In this document: positions 1 through 8,992 of the stretch, one piece after another
Position numbering within the stretch: position 1 is the stretch's first letter
How the letters are laid out: every line of letters starts with the position of its first letter
From: Stenotrophomonas rhizophila
GTDB taxonomy: Bacteria > Pseudomonadota > Gammaproteobacteria > Xanthomonadales > Xanthomonadaceae
Direction of reading: 5' to 3'
DNA: 64,000 nucleotides
Assembly (NCBI RefSeq): GCF_020857975.1
Contig: NZ_JACWUO010000012.1
Span: 1-64,000, forward strand
Notes under the pieces: generated by a model
What the model was told of the DNA's origin: nothing
What the model saw: the letters and a program-made list of their open reading frames with translations, nothing else
The model's database searches: none
Translations under genes and position numbers: made by a program

Positions 1-89
1 GTTGGCGGGACTGTCGAAAACATGGATGTTTTCGCCAAGCCCCCACGGATGGGTTCACGGCGTGTCCCGCCAACCCATCCGCGCCAGCC
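1..89 (-). repeat. Palindromic MITE-like element, copy 1
   Basis: The segment begins GTTGGCGGGAC and carries the complementary arm GTCCCGCCAAC at 64-74, so its ends form an 11-bp inverted repeat. Inside lies the palindrome CGAAAACATGGATGTTTTCG (9-bp arms, 2-nt loop). The reverse complement of the whole segment recurs at 37417-37505 with only a few differences. It has no coding capacity and may be cut by the window edge. It is probably a non-autonomous mobile or REP-like element. Confidence 0.75.
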
Positions 90-200
90 CCAATCAGCGC
101 AGACGTCGGGCACTGCCTTTGATCTGAGGCATTAATAGCTCGCAGCTGAGAAGAGCACGAAAGCCGTTGGCTTTACCTGCGAAGCGGAAAAACAACAACG

Positions 201-1958
201 TCAATCTTCTTCCGGCGCGGCGATCGCCGCTGGCGGGGCGGTATTGGCCCGGCGCTGCTCCTCGTGCGTGCGGAATGCCTGGTGGATGTGCTTGCGCAGT
301 TCGTCATCGTTCCACGGCTTGGTCAGGAACCGGTAGATCGCGCCGCGGTTGATCGCGTCGGTCACCGTGTTCAGATCGGTATAGCCGGACAGCACCAGCC
401 GGATCGTGTCCGGGTACAGCATCTTGACCCGGCCCAGGAACTCGGTGCCGCTCATGTCGCTCATTCGCTGGTCGGACAGAATCACCTGCACATCGTTGAT
501 CGCCAGCAGGTCGAACGCATCGCGCACGTTGCCCGCCGCCAGGATCCGGTAGCCGTCGCGGCGGAACAGCCGCACCAGCGAACGCAGCACGTTCTCCTCA
601 TCGTCCAGCAGCAGCAACGTCCGGTCCGGCCGCGTCTCGGCGAATGCCTCCGGGCGCAGGTAGCGCCGGCGCAGGGTCATCCCGGCCGCGTCGGCCGACA
701 TCGGCTCGCCGAACAGGTAGCCCTGGAACACATCGCAGTCGTTACGGCGTAGAAAGCCCAGCTGCGCCTGCGATTCCACCCCGTTGGCGATCACCGTCAT
801 GCCCAGCTGGTGGCCCATGGCGATGATCGCGCGGGCGATTGCCGCCTCGCGGTTGCCGGCCGGGGCGCTCTTGATGAAGCTGCGGTCGATCTTCAGCTTG
901 TCCACCGGGTAGCGCACCAGCGCGCTCAGGCTGGAATCGCCGGTGCCGAAGTTGTCCAGGCTCAGGCTGATGCCTTCATTGCGCAGGTTGACCAGGGTTT
1001 CGTGCACGAAGTTGACGTTGTTGGTCAGCGCGCTTTCGTTGATCTCCAACGTCAGCATGTGCGCCGGCACCCCGGCGGTCTGCATCAACGCCATCACCTC
1101 GGCAAAGAAGTTCGGGCGCAGCAGCTGCAGGGTGGAGACGTTCACCGCGATGGTGAAATCGTCAAAGCCCTGGTCGCGCCACAACCTGGCCTGCTTCAAC
1201 GCGCCTTCCAGCACCCAGGTGCCGATCTGCACGATGATGCCCAGCCGCTCGGCGGTGCGCATGAAACGTTCGGGCACCAGCATGCCCAAGGTCGGCGACT
1301 GCCAGCGCAGCAGCGCCTCCATGCCCACCACGTGGCCGTCGCGGGCGCTGACCAGCGGCTGGTAGCGCAGCTTCAGCTCGCCATTGGGAATGGCATCGAC
1401 GATCTGGCGCGCGATGATGCTCTCGCTGTGCGCGCTGGACGGGGTATCCACCGCATGGATGCGCACGGCATTGCCGCCTTCGCGCGCGGCCTGGTGCAGG
1501 GCGTCTTCGGCGTGGTCGAGCAGGCGCGAGGTGCCGGTGGCGTGTTCCGGGCACAGGCTCACGCCCAGCTTGCCGGTCATGAACAGCGTATAGGGCAGCA
1601 CAGACAGCGGCAGTTCCAGCTGCTGGCGGATCTCTTCGGCCAGATCCTCCGGCAGCGGCACGTCGGCCCCGCGCGGTACCGCGATCAGGAATTCGTCGCT
1701 GCCGTGCCTCCACAATTTGCCGCGCCCGCGCAGATGGTGCTGCAGGCGCTGGGCCACCAGCACCAGCGCCTGGTCGCCAACCTCGGCGCTCATGTTCTCG
1801 TTGACCGAGGCGAAGTGGTCGATGTCCACGTGCATCAGCATCAGCGGCGTACCGCCCGAGGCGGCCTCGGTGACCATCGCCTGCAGTTCGGGATTGCCCG
1901 CACCCAGTCGCGGCGGCGCGTCCTCGATGCTGACCAGGGGCAGGGAAGGGTTCCACAT
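201..1958 (-). CDS. GGDEF-EAL-receiver c-di-GMP response regulator (RavR-like)
   Basis: A 585-residue cytoplasmic protein with a GGDEF-like domain (about 30-165), an EAL domain (about 180-430) and a C-terminal receiver (about 445-565). The GGDEF signature is degenerate (GSDEF, 86-90), so cyclase activity is unlikely. The EAL domain keeps EALLRW (E214), NVS, LKID and QGY, but the usual DDFGTG reads DNFGTG (N336) and the usual AEGVE reads ANGVE (N392). These are metal/catalytic positions in active phosphodiesterases, so it may only bind c-di-GMP. The receiver looks functional, with DDEE, phospho-acceptor D496 in SDQRMS and K547 in TKPW. The ATG at 1958 is chosen because it lies 4 nt past the stop of the upstream kinase, which is probably its phosphodonor. 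The layout resembles the RavS/RavR system of Xanthomonas (recalled, not checked). Confidence 0.85.
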   Translation of the reverse strand: MWNPSLPLVSIEDAPPRLGAGNPELQAMVTEAASGGTPLMLMHVDIDHFASVNENMSAEVGDQALVLVAQRLQHHLRGRGKLWRHGSDEFLIAVPRGADVPLPEDLAEEIRQQLELPLSVLPYTLFMTGKLGVSLCPEHATGTSRLLDHAEDALHQAAREGGNAVRIHAVDTPSSAHSESIIARQIVDAIPNGELKLRYQPLVSARDGHVVGMEALLRWQSPTLGMLVPERFMRTAERLGIIVQIGTWVLEGALKQARLWRDQGFDDFTIAVNVSTLQLLRPNFFAEVMALMQTAGVPAHMLTLEINESALTNNVNFVHETLVNLRNEGISLSLDNFGTGDSSLSALVRYPVDKLKIDRSFIKSAPAGNREAAIARAIIAMGHQLGMTVIANGVESQAQLGFLRRNDCDVFQGYLFGEPMSADAAGMTLRRRYLRPEAFAETRPDRTLLLLDDEENVLRSLVRLFRRDGYRILAAGNVRDAFDLLAINDVQVILSDQRMSDMSGTEFLGRVKMLYPDTIRLVLSGYTDLNTVTDAINRGAIYRFLTKPWNDDELRKHIHQAFRTHEEQRRANTAPPAAIAAPEED

Positions 1959-1962
1959 GGGC

Positions 1963-4068
1963 TCAGTAATCCAGGCTATCGGGAGTGGCCGGGTCGCTGC
2001 TGCGGTAAGGCAGGTACAGGTCGACCAGGGTGCCGGCGCCGTGCGCCGATTCAATCGTCAAGGTGCCGCCCACGCTCTGCGCGCGCTCGCGCATCACGAT
2101 CAGGCCCAGCCCGCGCGGGCCGTCCGGGTCGAAACCCTCGCCATCGTCGCGCACCTGCAGGTGCAGGCCCTGGTCGTCCACATCATGCAGCTGCAGGCTG
2201 ACCTGGCTGGCGCGGGCGTGGCGCAGCACATTGGTCAGGCTTTCCTGGGCGATGCGGAAGCAGGCCTGTTCGATGTCCCCGCACGGACGCCGCGGCAGTG
2301 TCTGGATGTCCGGCAGCAGTTCGATCGCCGCCGAGCGGAACAGCACGCTGGCCTGCCAGCGCAGCGCCGCTTCCAGGCCCAGCGCGTCCAGCTGCGGTGG
2401 GCGCAGCAGCATGGAGATGTCGCGCAGCTTGCCCACGGTGGCATCGGCCAGCTGGATGATCTGGGCCAGGTCTTCGTCGCGGCGCTGTGCGTCGGCCTCG
2501 TCCTGGGCGGCGTAGGCCGACAGCTTCATCGCGGTGATCGCCTGGCCGATGTCGTCGTGCAGGTCGCGCGAAATCGCCCGGCGCTCGTCCTCCTGCAGCG
2601 AGAACAACCGCCCGGCCATCGCCTGCAGCTCGCGGTTGCTGGTTTCCAGCGCCGCGCGGATCCGCTCCGGTTCGCTCAGGTCGCGCACGATCAGCAGCTT
2701 GCAGTTGCGCCCGCCATAGCGCACATCGCCCACCGCCAACCCGGCCTGGAAACGTTCGCCGTCCAGCCGCAGCATGCCGATCACCTCGGCCGCGCCGGTG
2801 CTGGGCAGCGGAATCGGCGCGAACAGCTGCGCGCGCACCCGGGCCAGGTCTTCGGCGGCCACCAGTTCGGACAACGGCTCGCCCAGCAGCGTGTGCTGGC
2901 CGTAGCCGAACTGCGCCGCCGCGCAGGCATTGGCGTACAGCACGTGCTCCTCGGACAGGATCACCACGCCATCGGGCAGCACCCGCACCAGCTCGCGGAA
3001 CTGTTCTTCGCGCTCGCGCAGCAGGCGCCGCGACTGCTCGCGTTCGGTCACGTCCTGCAGCGTGCCCAGCACCCGCGGGCGGCCGGCGTCGTCGCTGCCG
3101 CTCTGCGCGCGCAGGTGCACCATCAGGGCGCGGCCATCCATCGCCAGCAGCGGCAGCAGCACATCGATCTGCACCGGCGCATTGCCCATGTCCTGCAGCA
3201 GCTGTTCGGCCAGCGCGGCGGTGGCCGGGTCGGCCGGCACCAGCAGTTCCTCGAAGCGGTGCCAGCGGCGTGCCTCGGGCGGGCGCCGGCCGAGCAGCTG
3301 ATAGACCTGGTTGGAGTAGCGGCCCAGGCCGGTGGCCGGGTCCACTTCCCAGGCACCGATGCGCGCCATCTCGTGCGCTTCCTCCACCCGCGCCAGGGCC
3401 TGGTCGCGGCGGCGCAGCGCCTGGTCCTCGCTGGTACGGTCGATGGCGATCAACAGCCGCGCGCGGTGCCCGGCGTAGTCGATCGCATTGCTGCGCATTT
3501 CCATGCGCCGGTGGCTGCCGTCGCGAAGCACCAGGTCGGCGGTGATCACGCACAGCTGTTCGGGCTGGGCGCGGATCTGTTCCAGCTTGTCGGCCAGCGC
3601 CGGGGTGTCGCCGCCGGGCCACAGCGCGGTGACCGGCATGGCCATGAATTCTTCGCGGCTCCAGCCGAACAGGCTGCTGGCGGCCGGGTTCACATCCAGG
3701 ATCGCCAGCGATTCCAGGTCGTAGACCAGGATCGGCCCCGGGTTGCCCTGGAACATCTGCCGGTGGCGGGTCTCCGAATCTTCCAGCCGCGCATGGGTCT
3801 GCAGCACGTGTTGGGCCAGCGGGCGCAGCAGCAGGTAGAGCAGGGTGGCGCTGGCCACCACGAAGAACGCGCCCTTGGCGGTCTGCCAGTGCGCGGCCGT
3901 CTCGATGTCATCGGTGAGCAGCTGCACCGCCGCATCGCTGCACGCGATCCACGCCAGGGCCATGACCAGGTAGGCCAGCACCACCCGCCGGCGATCGCGG
4001 CGCAGGGCCTGGGCCAGCGGCAGCTCGGGCGTGGACGGGGACGGCGGACCGGGCGGGACGACAGGCAT
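1963..4068 (-). CDS. PAS-domain membrane sensor histidine kinase (HisKA_3/NarX type)
   Basis: A 701-residue inner-membrane kinase. Two hydrophobic segments near residues 30-100 (around YLVMALAWIACSDA and FFVVASATLLYLLL) anchor it. They are followed by three PAS-like sensor regions, a HisKA_3 dimerisation/phosphoacceptor segment (RDLHDDIGQ, His near residue 485) and a HATPase domain (DDGEGFDP, GLGLIVMRERAQ). This is the NarX/DesK class, which normally phosphorylates a response regulator. The only receiver nearby is at the C-terminus of the next gene, 4 nt downstream, so the two form a likely signalling pair. The ATG at 4068 is preferred over a longer frame from 4218, because the extra 50 residues are basic and proline-rich and would overlap the divergent gene's promoter region. 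The ligand is unknown. Confidence 0.85.
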   Translation of the reverse strand: MPVVPPGPPSPSTPELPLAQALRRDRRRVVLAYLVMALAWIACSDAAVQLLTDDIETAAHWQTAKGAFFVVASATLLYLLLRPLAQHVLQTHARLEDSETRHRQMFQGNPGPILVYDLESLAILDVNPAASSLFGWSREEFMAMPVTALWPGGDTPALADKLEQIRAQPEQLCVITADLVLRDGSHRRMEMRSNAIDYAGHRARLLIAIDRTSEDQALRRRDQALARVEEAHEMARIGAWEVDPATGLGRYSNQVYQLLGRRPPEARRWHRFEELLVPADPATAALAEQLLQDMGNAPVQIDVLLPLLAMDGRALMVHLRAQSGSDDAGRPRVLGTLQDVTEREQSRRLLREREEQFRELVRVLPDGVVILSEEHVLYANACAAAQFGYGQHTLLGEPLSELVAAEDLARVRAQLFAPIPLPSTGAAEVIGMLRLDGERFQAGLAVGDVRYGGRNCKLLIVRDLSEPERIRAALETSNRELQAMAGRLFSLQEDERRAISRDLHDDIGQAITAMKLSAYAAQDEADAQRRDEDLAQIIQLADATVGKLRDISMLLRPPQLDALGLEAALRWQASVLFRSAAIELLPDIQTLPRRPCGDIEQACFRIAQESLTNVLRHARASQVSLQLHDVDDQGLHLQVRDDGEGFDPDGPRGLGLIVMRERAQSVGGTLTIESAHGAGTLVDLYLPYRSSDPATPDSLDY

Positions 4069-4223
4069 GGGGCGGGGCGGGAACCGGAACGGGACGGGCG
4101 TTGTGCATCTTAGAGGCTGCGGTGGATTTTGGGGTGAGTGGTGCCGGGCGCTCAATAAACCGGGTGGTTTGCCGCTAACGATTGCGTTCCCGGCTGTCGG
4201 GTGCGTTATCGGAGTCATACCGC

Positions 4224-6983
4224 GTGGACCAAGGGATCATCGCCAGTCTGCTGCAGCACCCACTGGCATCGGCGCTGGTCATCCTCGACCGCAGCGGGCG
4301 CCCGCTGGCGGCCAACCCGGCCGCGCGCGAGCATGGGTTGCCGGCGACCGTGGCGGCCTATGGCGCGCTGCTGGACGACCTGCGCCTGCTGGCCGCCGAC
4401 GGCGGCGCGGTGCCCTGCCAGCTGCCCGGCGGCCCGCGTGGCCGCTTCGACGGCTGGCTGCGCGCGGTGCACGCCGCCGATGGCCAGCTGCTGGCATTCA
4501 CGCTGAGCGTGCCCGAGCCGGTGGCCAGCTATGCCGGTAGCCGTTGGGAATTGGCCCTGGACCACGCCGGCCACGGCCTGTGGGACTGGGACCTGCCCAG
4601 CGACGCGGTCACCCGCTCGCAACGCTGGGACGGCCTGCCGGCCGGCGCCGACCAGCAGGCGCCCGGCCAGGCCGGGGCGGCGCTGCTGGCGCCGATCCAT
4701 GCCGATGACCGCCCCGCCGTGCGTGCCGCCCTGGATGCGCACCTGCGTGGCGAGGGCCAGGTGTATACCGCCCAGTACCGGCTGCGCCATCCCGATGGCG
4801 ACTGGCGCTGGGTGCTCGACCGCGGCCGGGTGGTGGCGCGCACCGCCGACGGCCAGCCGCTGCGCATGGTCGGCACGCATACCGATATCCAGGCGCAGAA
4901 GCAGATGGAATCGCTGCTGCTGGAACAGCAGGTGCACCTGCGCGAAGCGCAGCGCATCGCCAGCATGGGCAGCTGGTCGTGGGACCCGCAGCTGCGCCAG
5001 TTCTGGTGGTCGCCGGAGTTCCGCAGCCTGCTTGGGGTGGGCGATGCGCCGCTGACCGGCCGCCGGCACTGGCTGCGCCGGCTGGAGCCGCGTTCGCGCA
5101 GCCTGCTGCGCCATGCCTGGCGGCGCATGCTGCGCGACGGCAAGCCGGCCACCCTGCAGCTGGAACTGCCGGGCCCGCGCGATGGCGCGCTGCACCTGCG
5201 GCTGTGGATGCAGCCGCTGCTGGGCGCCGATGGGCGCATCCAGCGCCTGCTTGGCCAGGTCCAGAACATCACCGAACAGCACCAGACCGATGCGCTGATC
5301 CGCTGGCGCACCGAGTTGCTCAACCGGGTCTCGGCGCTGGGCCGGATCGGTGGCTGCGAAATCGAGGTCGCCACCCGCCACATGCAGTGGACCGAGGAGT
5401 GCTACCGCATCCACGGTCTGCGCAAGGAGCCGATCAGCCTGGACCAGGCGCTGGCGCTGTATTCCGAGGATTCGCGCGCCGCGTTCGAAGCGGCCTTGCT
5501 GCGGATCGCCGAGGGCGGCCTGCCCGAGCAGCTGGACCTGTGCTTCTACCGCCAGACCGGGCAGCGCATCTGGGTACAGGTGCTGATCGAGCTGGACCGT
5601 CGCGACGGCCTGCCACCGCGCTTTGTGGTGCTGTTCCGTGACATCACCCGCGAGCGTGAAGCCAACGAACGTATTGAACTATTGGCCCATTACGATCTGC
5701 TCACCGGCCTGCCCAACCGCATGCTGCTGCGCGAGCAGACCGCCGATGCGATCGAGGAAGCGCGTGATCGCGGTACGTCGCTGGCGATGCTGTTCATCGA
5801 CCTGGACGGCTTCAAGACCATCAACGACACCTTCGGCCATGCCACCGGCGATGCACTGCTCAAGGCCGCGGCCTCGCGCCTGCACCAGAACCTGCGCAAC
5901 GCCGATCTGTTCGGCCGCTTCAGCGGCGACGAGTTCATCGTGGTGCTGCGCGACCTGGCCGATCCCGAAGACGCCGGCCATGTCGCGCGCAAGCTGATCG
6001 CCTCGCTGGCCGAGCCGCTGCACCGCGGGCAGACCACCTTGAAGGTCGGCGCCAGCGTCGGCATCGCCATGCTCGATGAGGGCCACGGCGATTTCGAATC
6101 GCTGCTGCGCGCCGCCGATGCAGCCATGTACGCGGCCAAGGAAGCCGGGCGCAATACCTACCAGTACTACAGCCAGGACGCCTTGGCGCGCATCCAGCGC
6201 AAGCTGGAGATCGAGCACGCGCTGCTGGGCGCGATCGAGCGCGAGGAGTTCAGCCTGGCCTACCAGCCATTGCTGGATGCCGCGCACGGCCAGCCGCCGG
6301 CGATCGAAGCGCTGCTGCGCTGGCACCGTCCCGGCATCGGCTATTGCAGCCCGGCCGAGTTCATCCCGATCGCCGAGAAATGCGGCGAGATCGTGCGCAT
6401 CGGCGACTGGGTGCTGGCCGAGGCCTGCCGCCAGGCCGCCGCCTGGGACGCGGCCGGCCTGAAGTTCGACCGCGTGGCGGTCAATGTCTCGGCGGTACAG
6501 CTGCGCGACCGCGGCTTTGCCGAGCGCGTCATCGACACCTGCCATGCCCACGGCTGGCCGCCGCAGCGGCTGGAGCTGGAGTTGACCGAGTCGGCCCTGA
6601 TCCGCGACACCGACGTGCTGCGGCATTGCTTCGCCGTCCTCGAGCGCCATGGCGTTCCACTGGCGGTGGACGACTTCGGTACCGGTTTCTCCAACCTGCA
6701 TTACCTCAACCGGTTCCCAGTCGGTCGGCTGAAGATCGACCGCAGCTTCGTCCAGGGCATGCTGCACGACACCGGCACCGCCGAAGTCACCCAGGCCATC
6801 GTGCACCTGGGCCACGCGCTGGGCATGAAAGTGGTGGCCGAAGGGGTGGAAACCGAACAGGAGGAAGCCATGCTGCGCCGCCAGGGCTGCGACGAAATCC
6901 AGGGTTACCTGTATTCCCGCCCGCTCACCCCGCGCGACCTGGCGCAGTGGCTCAAGGCCGGCTCGCGCATTGGCCCGCGCTAA
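4224..6983 (+). CDS. Multi-PAS GGDEF-EAL protein (diguanylate cyclase/phosphodiesterase)
   Basis: A 919-residue soluble protein with a short N-terminal PAS-like region, two or three further PAS/PAC modules (for example around YRLRHPDGDWRWVL and WTEECYRIHGL), a GGDEF domain with SGDEF, and a C-terminal EAL domain. The EAL side keeps IEALLRW, NVSAVQL, VDDFGTGFS, LKIDRSF, AEGVET and QGYLYS, so phosphodiesterase activity is expected. The GGDEF keeps DLDGFKTIND and may be active or regulatory. No membrane segment is seen, so it presumably senses a cytoplasmic signal. The GTG at 4224 is preferred because GGAG at 4211-4214 lies 9 nt upstream; a TTG at 4182 in the same frame lacks such a site. It diverges from the kinase gene, placing two c-di-GMP proteins back to back. 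Confidence 0.88.
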   Translation: MDQGIIASLLQHPLASALVILDRSGRPLAANPAAREHGLPATVAAYGALLDDLRLLAADGGAVPCQLPGGPRGRFDGWLRAVHAADGQLLAFTLSVPEPVASYAGSRWELALDHAGHGLWDWDLPSDAVTRSQRWDGLPAGADQQAPGQAGAALLAPIHADDRPAVRAALDAHLRGEGQVYTAQYRLRHPDGDWRWVLDRGRVVARTADGQPLRMVGTHTDIQAQKQMESLLLEQQVHLREAQRIASMGSWSWDPQLRQFWWSPEFRSLLGVGDAPLTGRRHWLRRLEPRSRSLLRHAWRRMLRDGKPATLQLELPGPRDGALHLRLWMQPLLGADGRIQRLLGQVQNITEQHQTDALIRWRTELLNRVSALGRIGGCEIEVATRHMQWTEECYRIHGLRKEPISLDQALALYSEDSRAAFEAALLRIAEGGLPEQLDLCFYRQTGQRIWVQVLIELDRRDGLPPRFVVLFRDITREREANERIELLAHYDLLTGLPNRMLLREQTADAIEEARDRGTSLAMLFIDLDGFKTINDTFGHATGDALLKAAASRLHQNLRNADLFGRFSGDEFIVVLRDLADPEDAGHVARKLIASLAEPLHRGQTTLKVGASVGIAMLDEGHGDFESLLRAADAAMYAAKEAGRNTYQYYSQDALARIQRKLEIEHALLGAIEREEFSLAYQPLLDAAHGQPPAIEALLRWHRPGIGYCSPAEFIPIAEKCGEIVRIGDWVLAEACRQAAAWDAAGLKFDRVAVNVSAVQLRDRGFAERVIDTCHAHGWPPQRLELELTESALIRDTDVLRHCFAVLERHGVPLAVDDFGTGFSNLHYLNRFPVGRLKIDRSFVQGMLHDTGTAEVTQAIVHLGHALGMKVVAEGVETEQEEAMLRRQGCDEIQGYLYSRPLTPRDLAQWLKAGSRIGPR

Positions 6984-7037
6984 AGCGTGGCGCCCGTCGG
7001 CCAGCTCAACTGACCGGGCGCAGGCGACAGTTGCCTT

Positions 7038-7180
7038 GGTAGGGTCGCATCCGGATCGACCGCCGACCGTCTGTGGCACCCCGGTGAGGGCATGGAAATC
7101 ATCGAAGCCGGCTTCGATTGGGCCATGCCTTCGTCGCGCCGGGCAGTGCTACGTGCAGTCGATCCGGATGCGACCCTACC
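7038..7180. repeat. 143-bp nested palindrome (GTAGGGTCGCATCC family)
   Basis: The ends are a perfect 23-bp inverted repeat starting GGTAGGGTCGCATCC. The centre contains the perfect 18-bp palindrome ATCGAAGCCGGCTTCGAT flanked by GGCATGG and CCATGCC. The whole unit could fold into one long hairpin. Related copies lie at 8421-8962, 31061-31206 and 31250-31395. The GTAG head matches SMAG-type REPs of Stenotrophomonas, so this may be an inverted REP dimer. It sits between convergent genes. Confidence 0.85.
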
Positions 7181-7221
7181 AGGGGGCGTGGCGACGGCGT
7201 GGTCCATTCCTTCGGCCTGGG

Positions 7222-8379
7222 TCACGCCTTCGCTGCAGCGATGGCACGGTCGTCGAGGATGGGGCAGGCGTTGAACTCGGCGAACCGTTGCAGCTCCCTG
7301 CCCAGTGCCGGCAGGAACAGGCCGCGTGTGAGCCTGGCGTCTTCCAGGTGCAGGCTCAGCACCTGCAGCCTGTGCTCACTGCGGTGGGCCTTGCAGTCGA
7401 TCCGGCCGACCAGCCGGTCGCCGTACAGCACCGGCAGGCAGAAGTAGCCATACCGCCGTTTTGCAGCCGGGACATAGCACTCGATCCGGTAGTCGAAGCC
7501 GAACAGAGCGCCCAGGCGCTCCCGATGAATCACCAGGTTGTCGAAGGGCGACAGGATTTTCACCGCCGGTGCGCGCCGGGGCGCGGCGTCCAGCAACGTG
7601 GTGTCCACATAGCCGGCCAGGCCGTCGGCATCGTTCAGCACGGCGATCTGCCCCGCGTCGAGGCGTTCGTCGACCACTTCCCGCATCGCCTCGCGCAACT
7701 CCGTGCCTGATCGCAGGTGCAGCAGTTGTTGCCGGGTAAACACCCCGTGCGCCCTGAGAGTGGTTTCAAACAGATGCGTGGCCTGCTCATACGGGGTCGG
7801 CACGCGCAGATCGATTCCGTCGGGCAGGCAGCGTGCGCTGAGGTCGTAGGTCTTTTCCATGCCATGGCGCTCGCAGACCATCAGATCGCCCTGCATGAAC
7901 AATGTCTCGAAGGCCTTCCTGCCCGGGCCCTGGTTCCACCAGCTGCCCTTGTCCTGGTTGCGCTGATCGAGATTGCGCAGGCGCATGGGCCCGTCCACGC
8001 GGATGCGGGCCAGGATTTCCTTCATCAAGCGCGGCTCGCCCTGGCGGAAATAACGGCCTTGACCGTTGCGGATCGATTCCATCAGCGGCAACGCATAGCG
8101 GTAGTCGCGCATCGGAAGGTAGGCAGCGGCGTGGAACCAGTATTCGAATATCTGCCGCTCGCCGACCAGCTGGTTCAGGTGGGCCGGCGCATAACCGGGC
8201 ACCCGGTTCCACAACACATGGTGGTGCGCCCGTTCCACCACCGACAGCGTATCGATCTGCACATAGCCCAGGTGGCAGATCGCCCGGTGCGTTGCCGATA
8301 CGCCCTGGCCGAAGGCCGGTGGCGAGGTCAGGCCCTGCCGGTGCAGTGCCAGGTACCTCAGGGCGGATTGCTTGGGCAT
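7222..8379 (-). CDS. YcaQ-like winged-helix DNA glycosylase family protein
   Basis: A 385-residue protein of the YcaQ/AlkX (HTH_42, COG3214) family. Known members unhook interstrand DNA crosslinks or excise alkylated bases. The family signature is visible near the N-terminus: GYVQIDTLSVVERAHHHVLWNR, containing the QID catalytic-type motif, then winged-helix segments in the middle and a C-terminal region around SPFDNLVIHRERLGALFGFDYRIE. The ATG at 8379 is chosen over one at 8418, whose extra 13 residues do not resemble the family and run into a repeat. No operon partner is seen; palindromic repeats flank it on both sides. The assignment is to family only; its substrate is not shown. Confidence 0.85.
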   Translation of the reverse strand: MPKQSALRYLALHRQGLTSPPAFGQGVSATHRAICHLGYVQIDTLSVVERAHHHVLWNRVPGYAPAHLNQLVGERQIFEYWFHAAAYLPMRDYRYALPLMESIRNGQGRYFRQGEPRLMKEILARIRVDGPMRLRNLDQRNQDKGSWWNQGPGRKAFETLFMQGDLMVCERHGMEKTYDLSARCLPDGIDLRVPTPYEQATHLFETTLRAHGVFTRQQLLHLRSGTELREAMREVVDERLDAGQIAVLNDADGLAGYVDTTLLDAAPRRAPAVKILSPFDNLVIHRERLGALFGFDYRIECYVPAAKRRYGYFCLPVLYGDRLVGRIDCKAHRSEHRLQVLSLHLEDARLTRGLFLPALGRELQRFAEFNACPILDDRAIAAAKA

Positions 8380-8420
8380 GCTGGAGTCTCTTGGTTGGTG
8401 TCGTAGCCGGGTGAACAAGC

Positions 8421-8962
8421 GGCTTCGGCTTGGGTCATGCCTTCGACGCGCCGGGCACTGCCACGTGCAGTCGATTGGAATGCGACCCTACCAGAGCGGG
8501 GGCTCGCCGCGCCTTTCCGGCATTTCCTGTGATGTCCGACGGTGGCGGCCGGCATTGATGCAGATGCAACTTCGGAAATCGACGGTAGGGTCGCATCCCG
8601 ATCGACTGCCGACCCTCTGCGGCACCCCGGTAATGGCATGGCAAGCATCGAAGCCGGCTTCGGCTGGGGGTCATGCCTTCGACGCGCCGGGCACTGCCAC
8701 GTGCAGTCGATTGGAATGCGACCCTACCAGAGCGTGGGCTCGTCGCGCCTTTCCGGCATTTCCTGTGACCGACGGTGGCGGCCGGCATCGATGCAGATGC
8801 AACTTCGGAAATCGACGGTAGGGTCGCATCCCGATCGACTGCCGACCCTCTGCGGCACCCCGGTAATGGCATGGCAAGCATCGAAGCCGGCTTCGGCTGG
8901 GGTCATGCCTTCGACGCGCCGGGGACTGCCACGTGCAGTCGATCGGGATGCGACCCTACCAG
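8421..8962. repeat. Tandem array (2.3 copies, 233-235 bp) carrying nested palindromes
   Basis: A unit beginning GGCTTCGGCT recurs at 8421, 8656 and 8889, giving periods of 235 and 233 bp; the third copy stops at about 8962. Copies differ by a few substitutions and a 3-nt indel (GATGTCCGACGG versus GACCGACGG). Each unit brings together arms of the family seen at 7038-7180 (GTAGGGTCGCATCCCGATCG facing its complement) plus a spacer with CTTTCCGGCATTTCCTGTGA. Together with short flanks this fills the 613-bp gap between the YcaQ-like gene and the next ORF; no gene is seen in it. Confidence 0.85.
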
Positions 8963-8992
8963 GGCGCAGCCGTTGCGCGGGCTGGCCGACGC

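Noticed and set aside
1717..4113. Long plus-strand frame opposite the kinase gene
   Set aside because: It is a shadow of the histidine kinase; composition is Arg/Gln/His-rich and it has no ribosome site or domain.
8421..8962. Possible CRISPR array, because of regular repeats
   Set aside because: There are only 2.3 copies of a 233-235-bp unit that contains inverted repeats and no distinct spacers; no cas genes are present.
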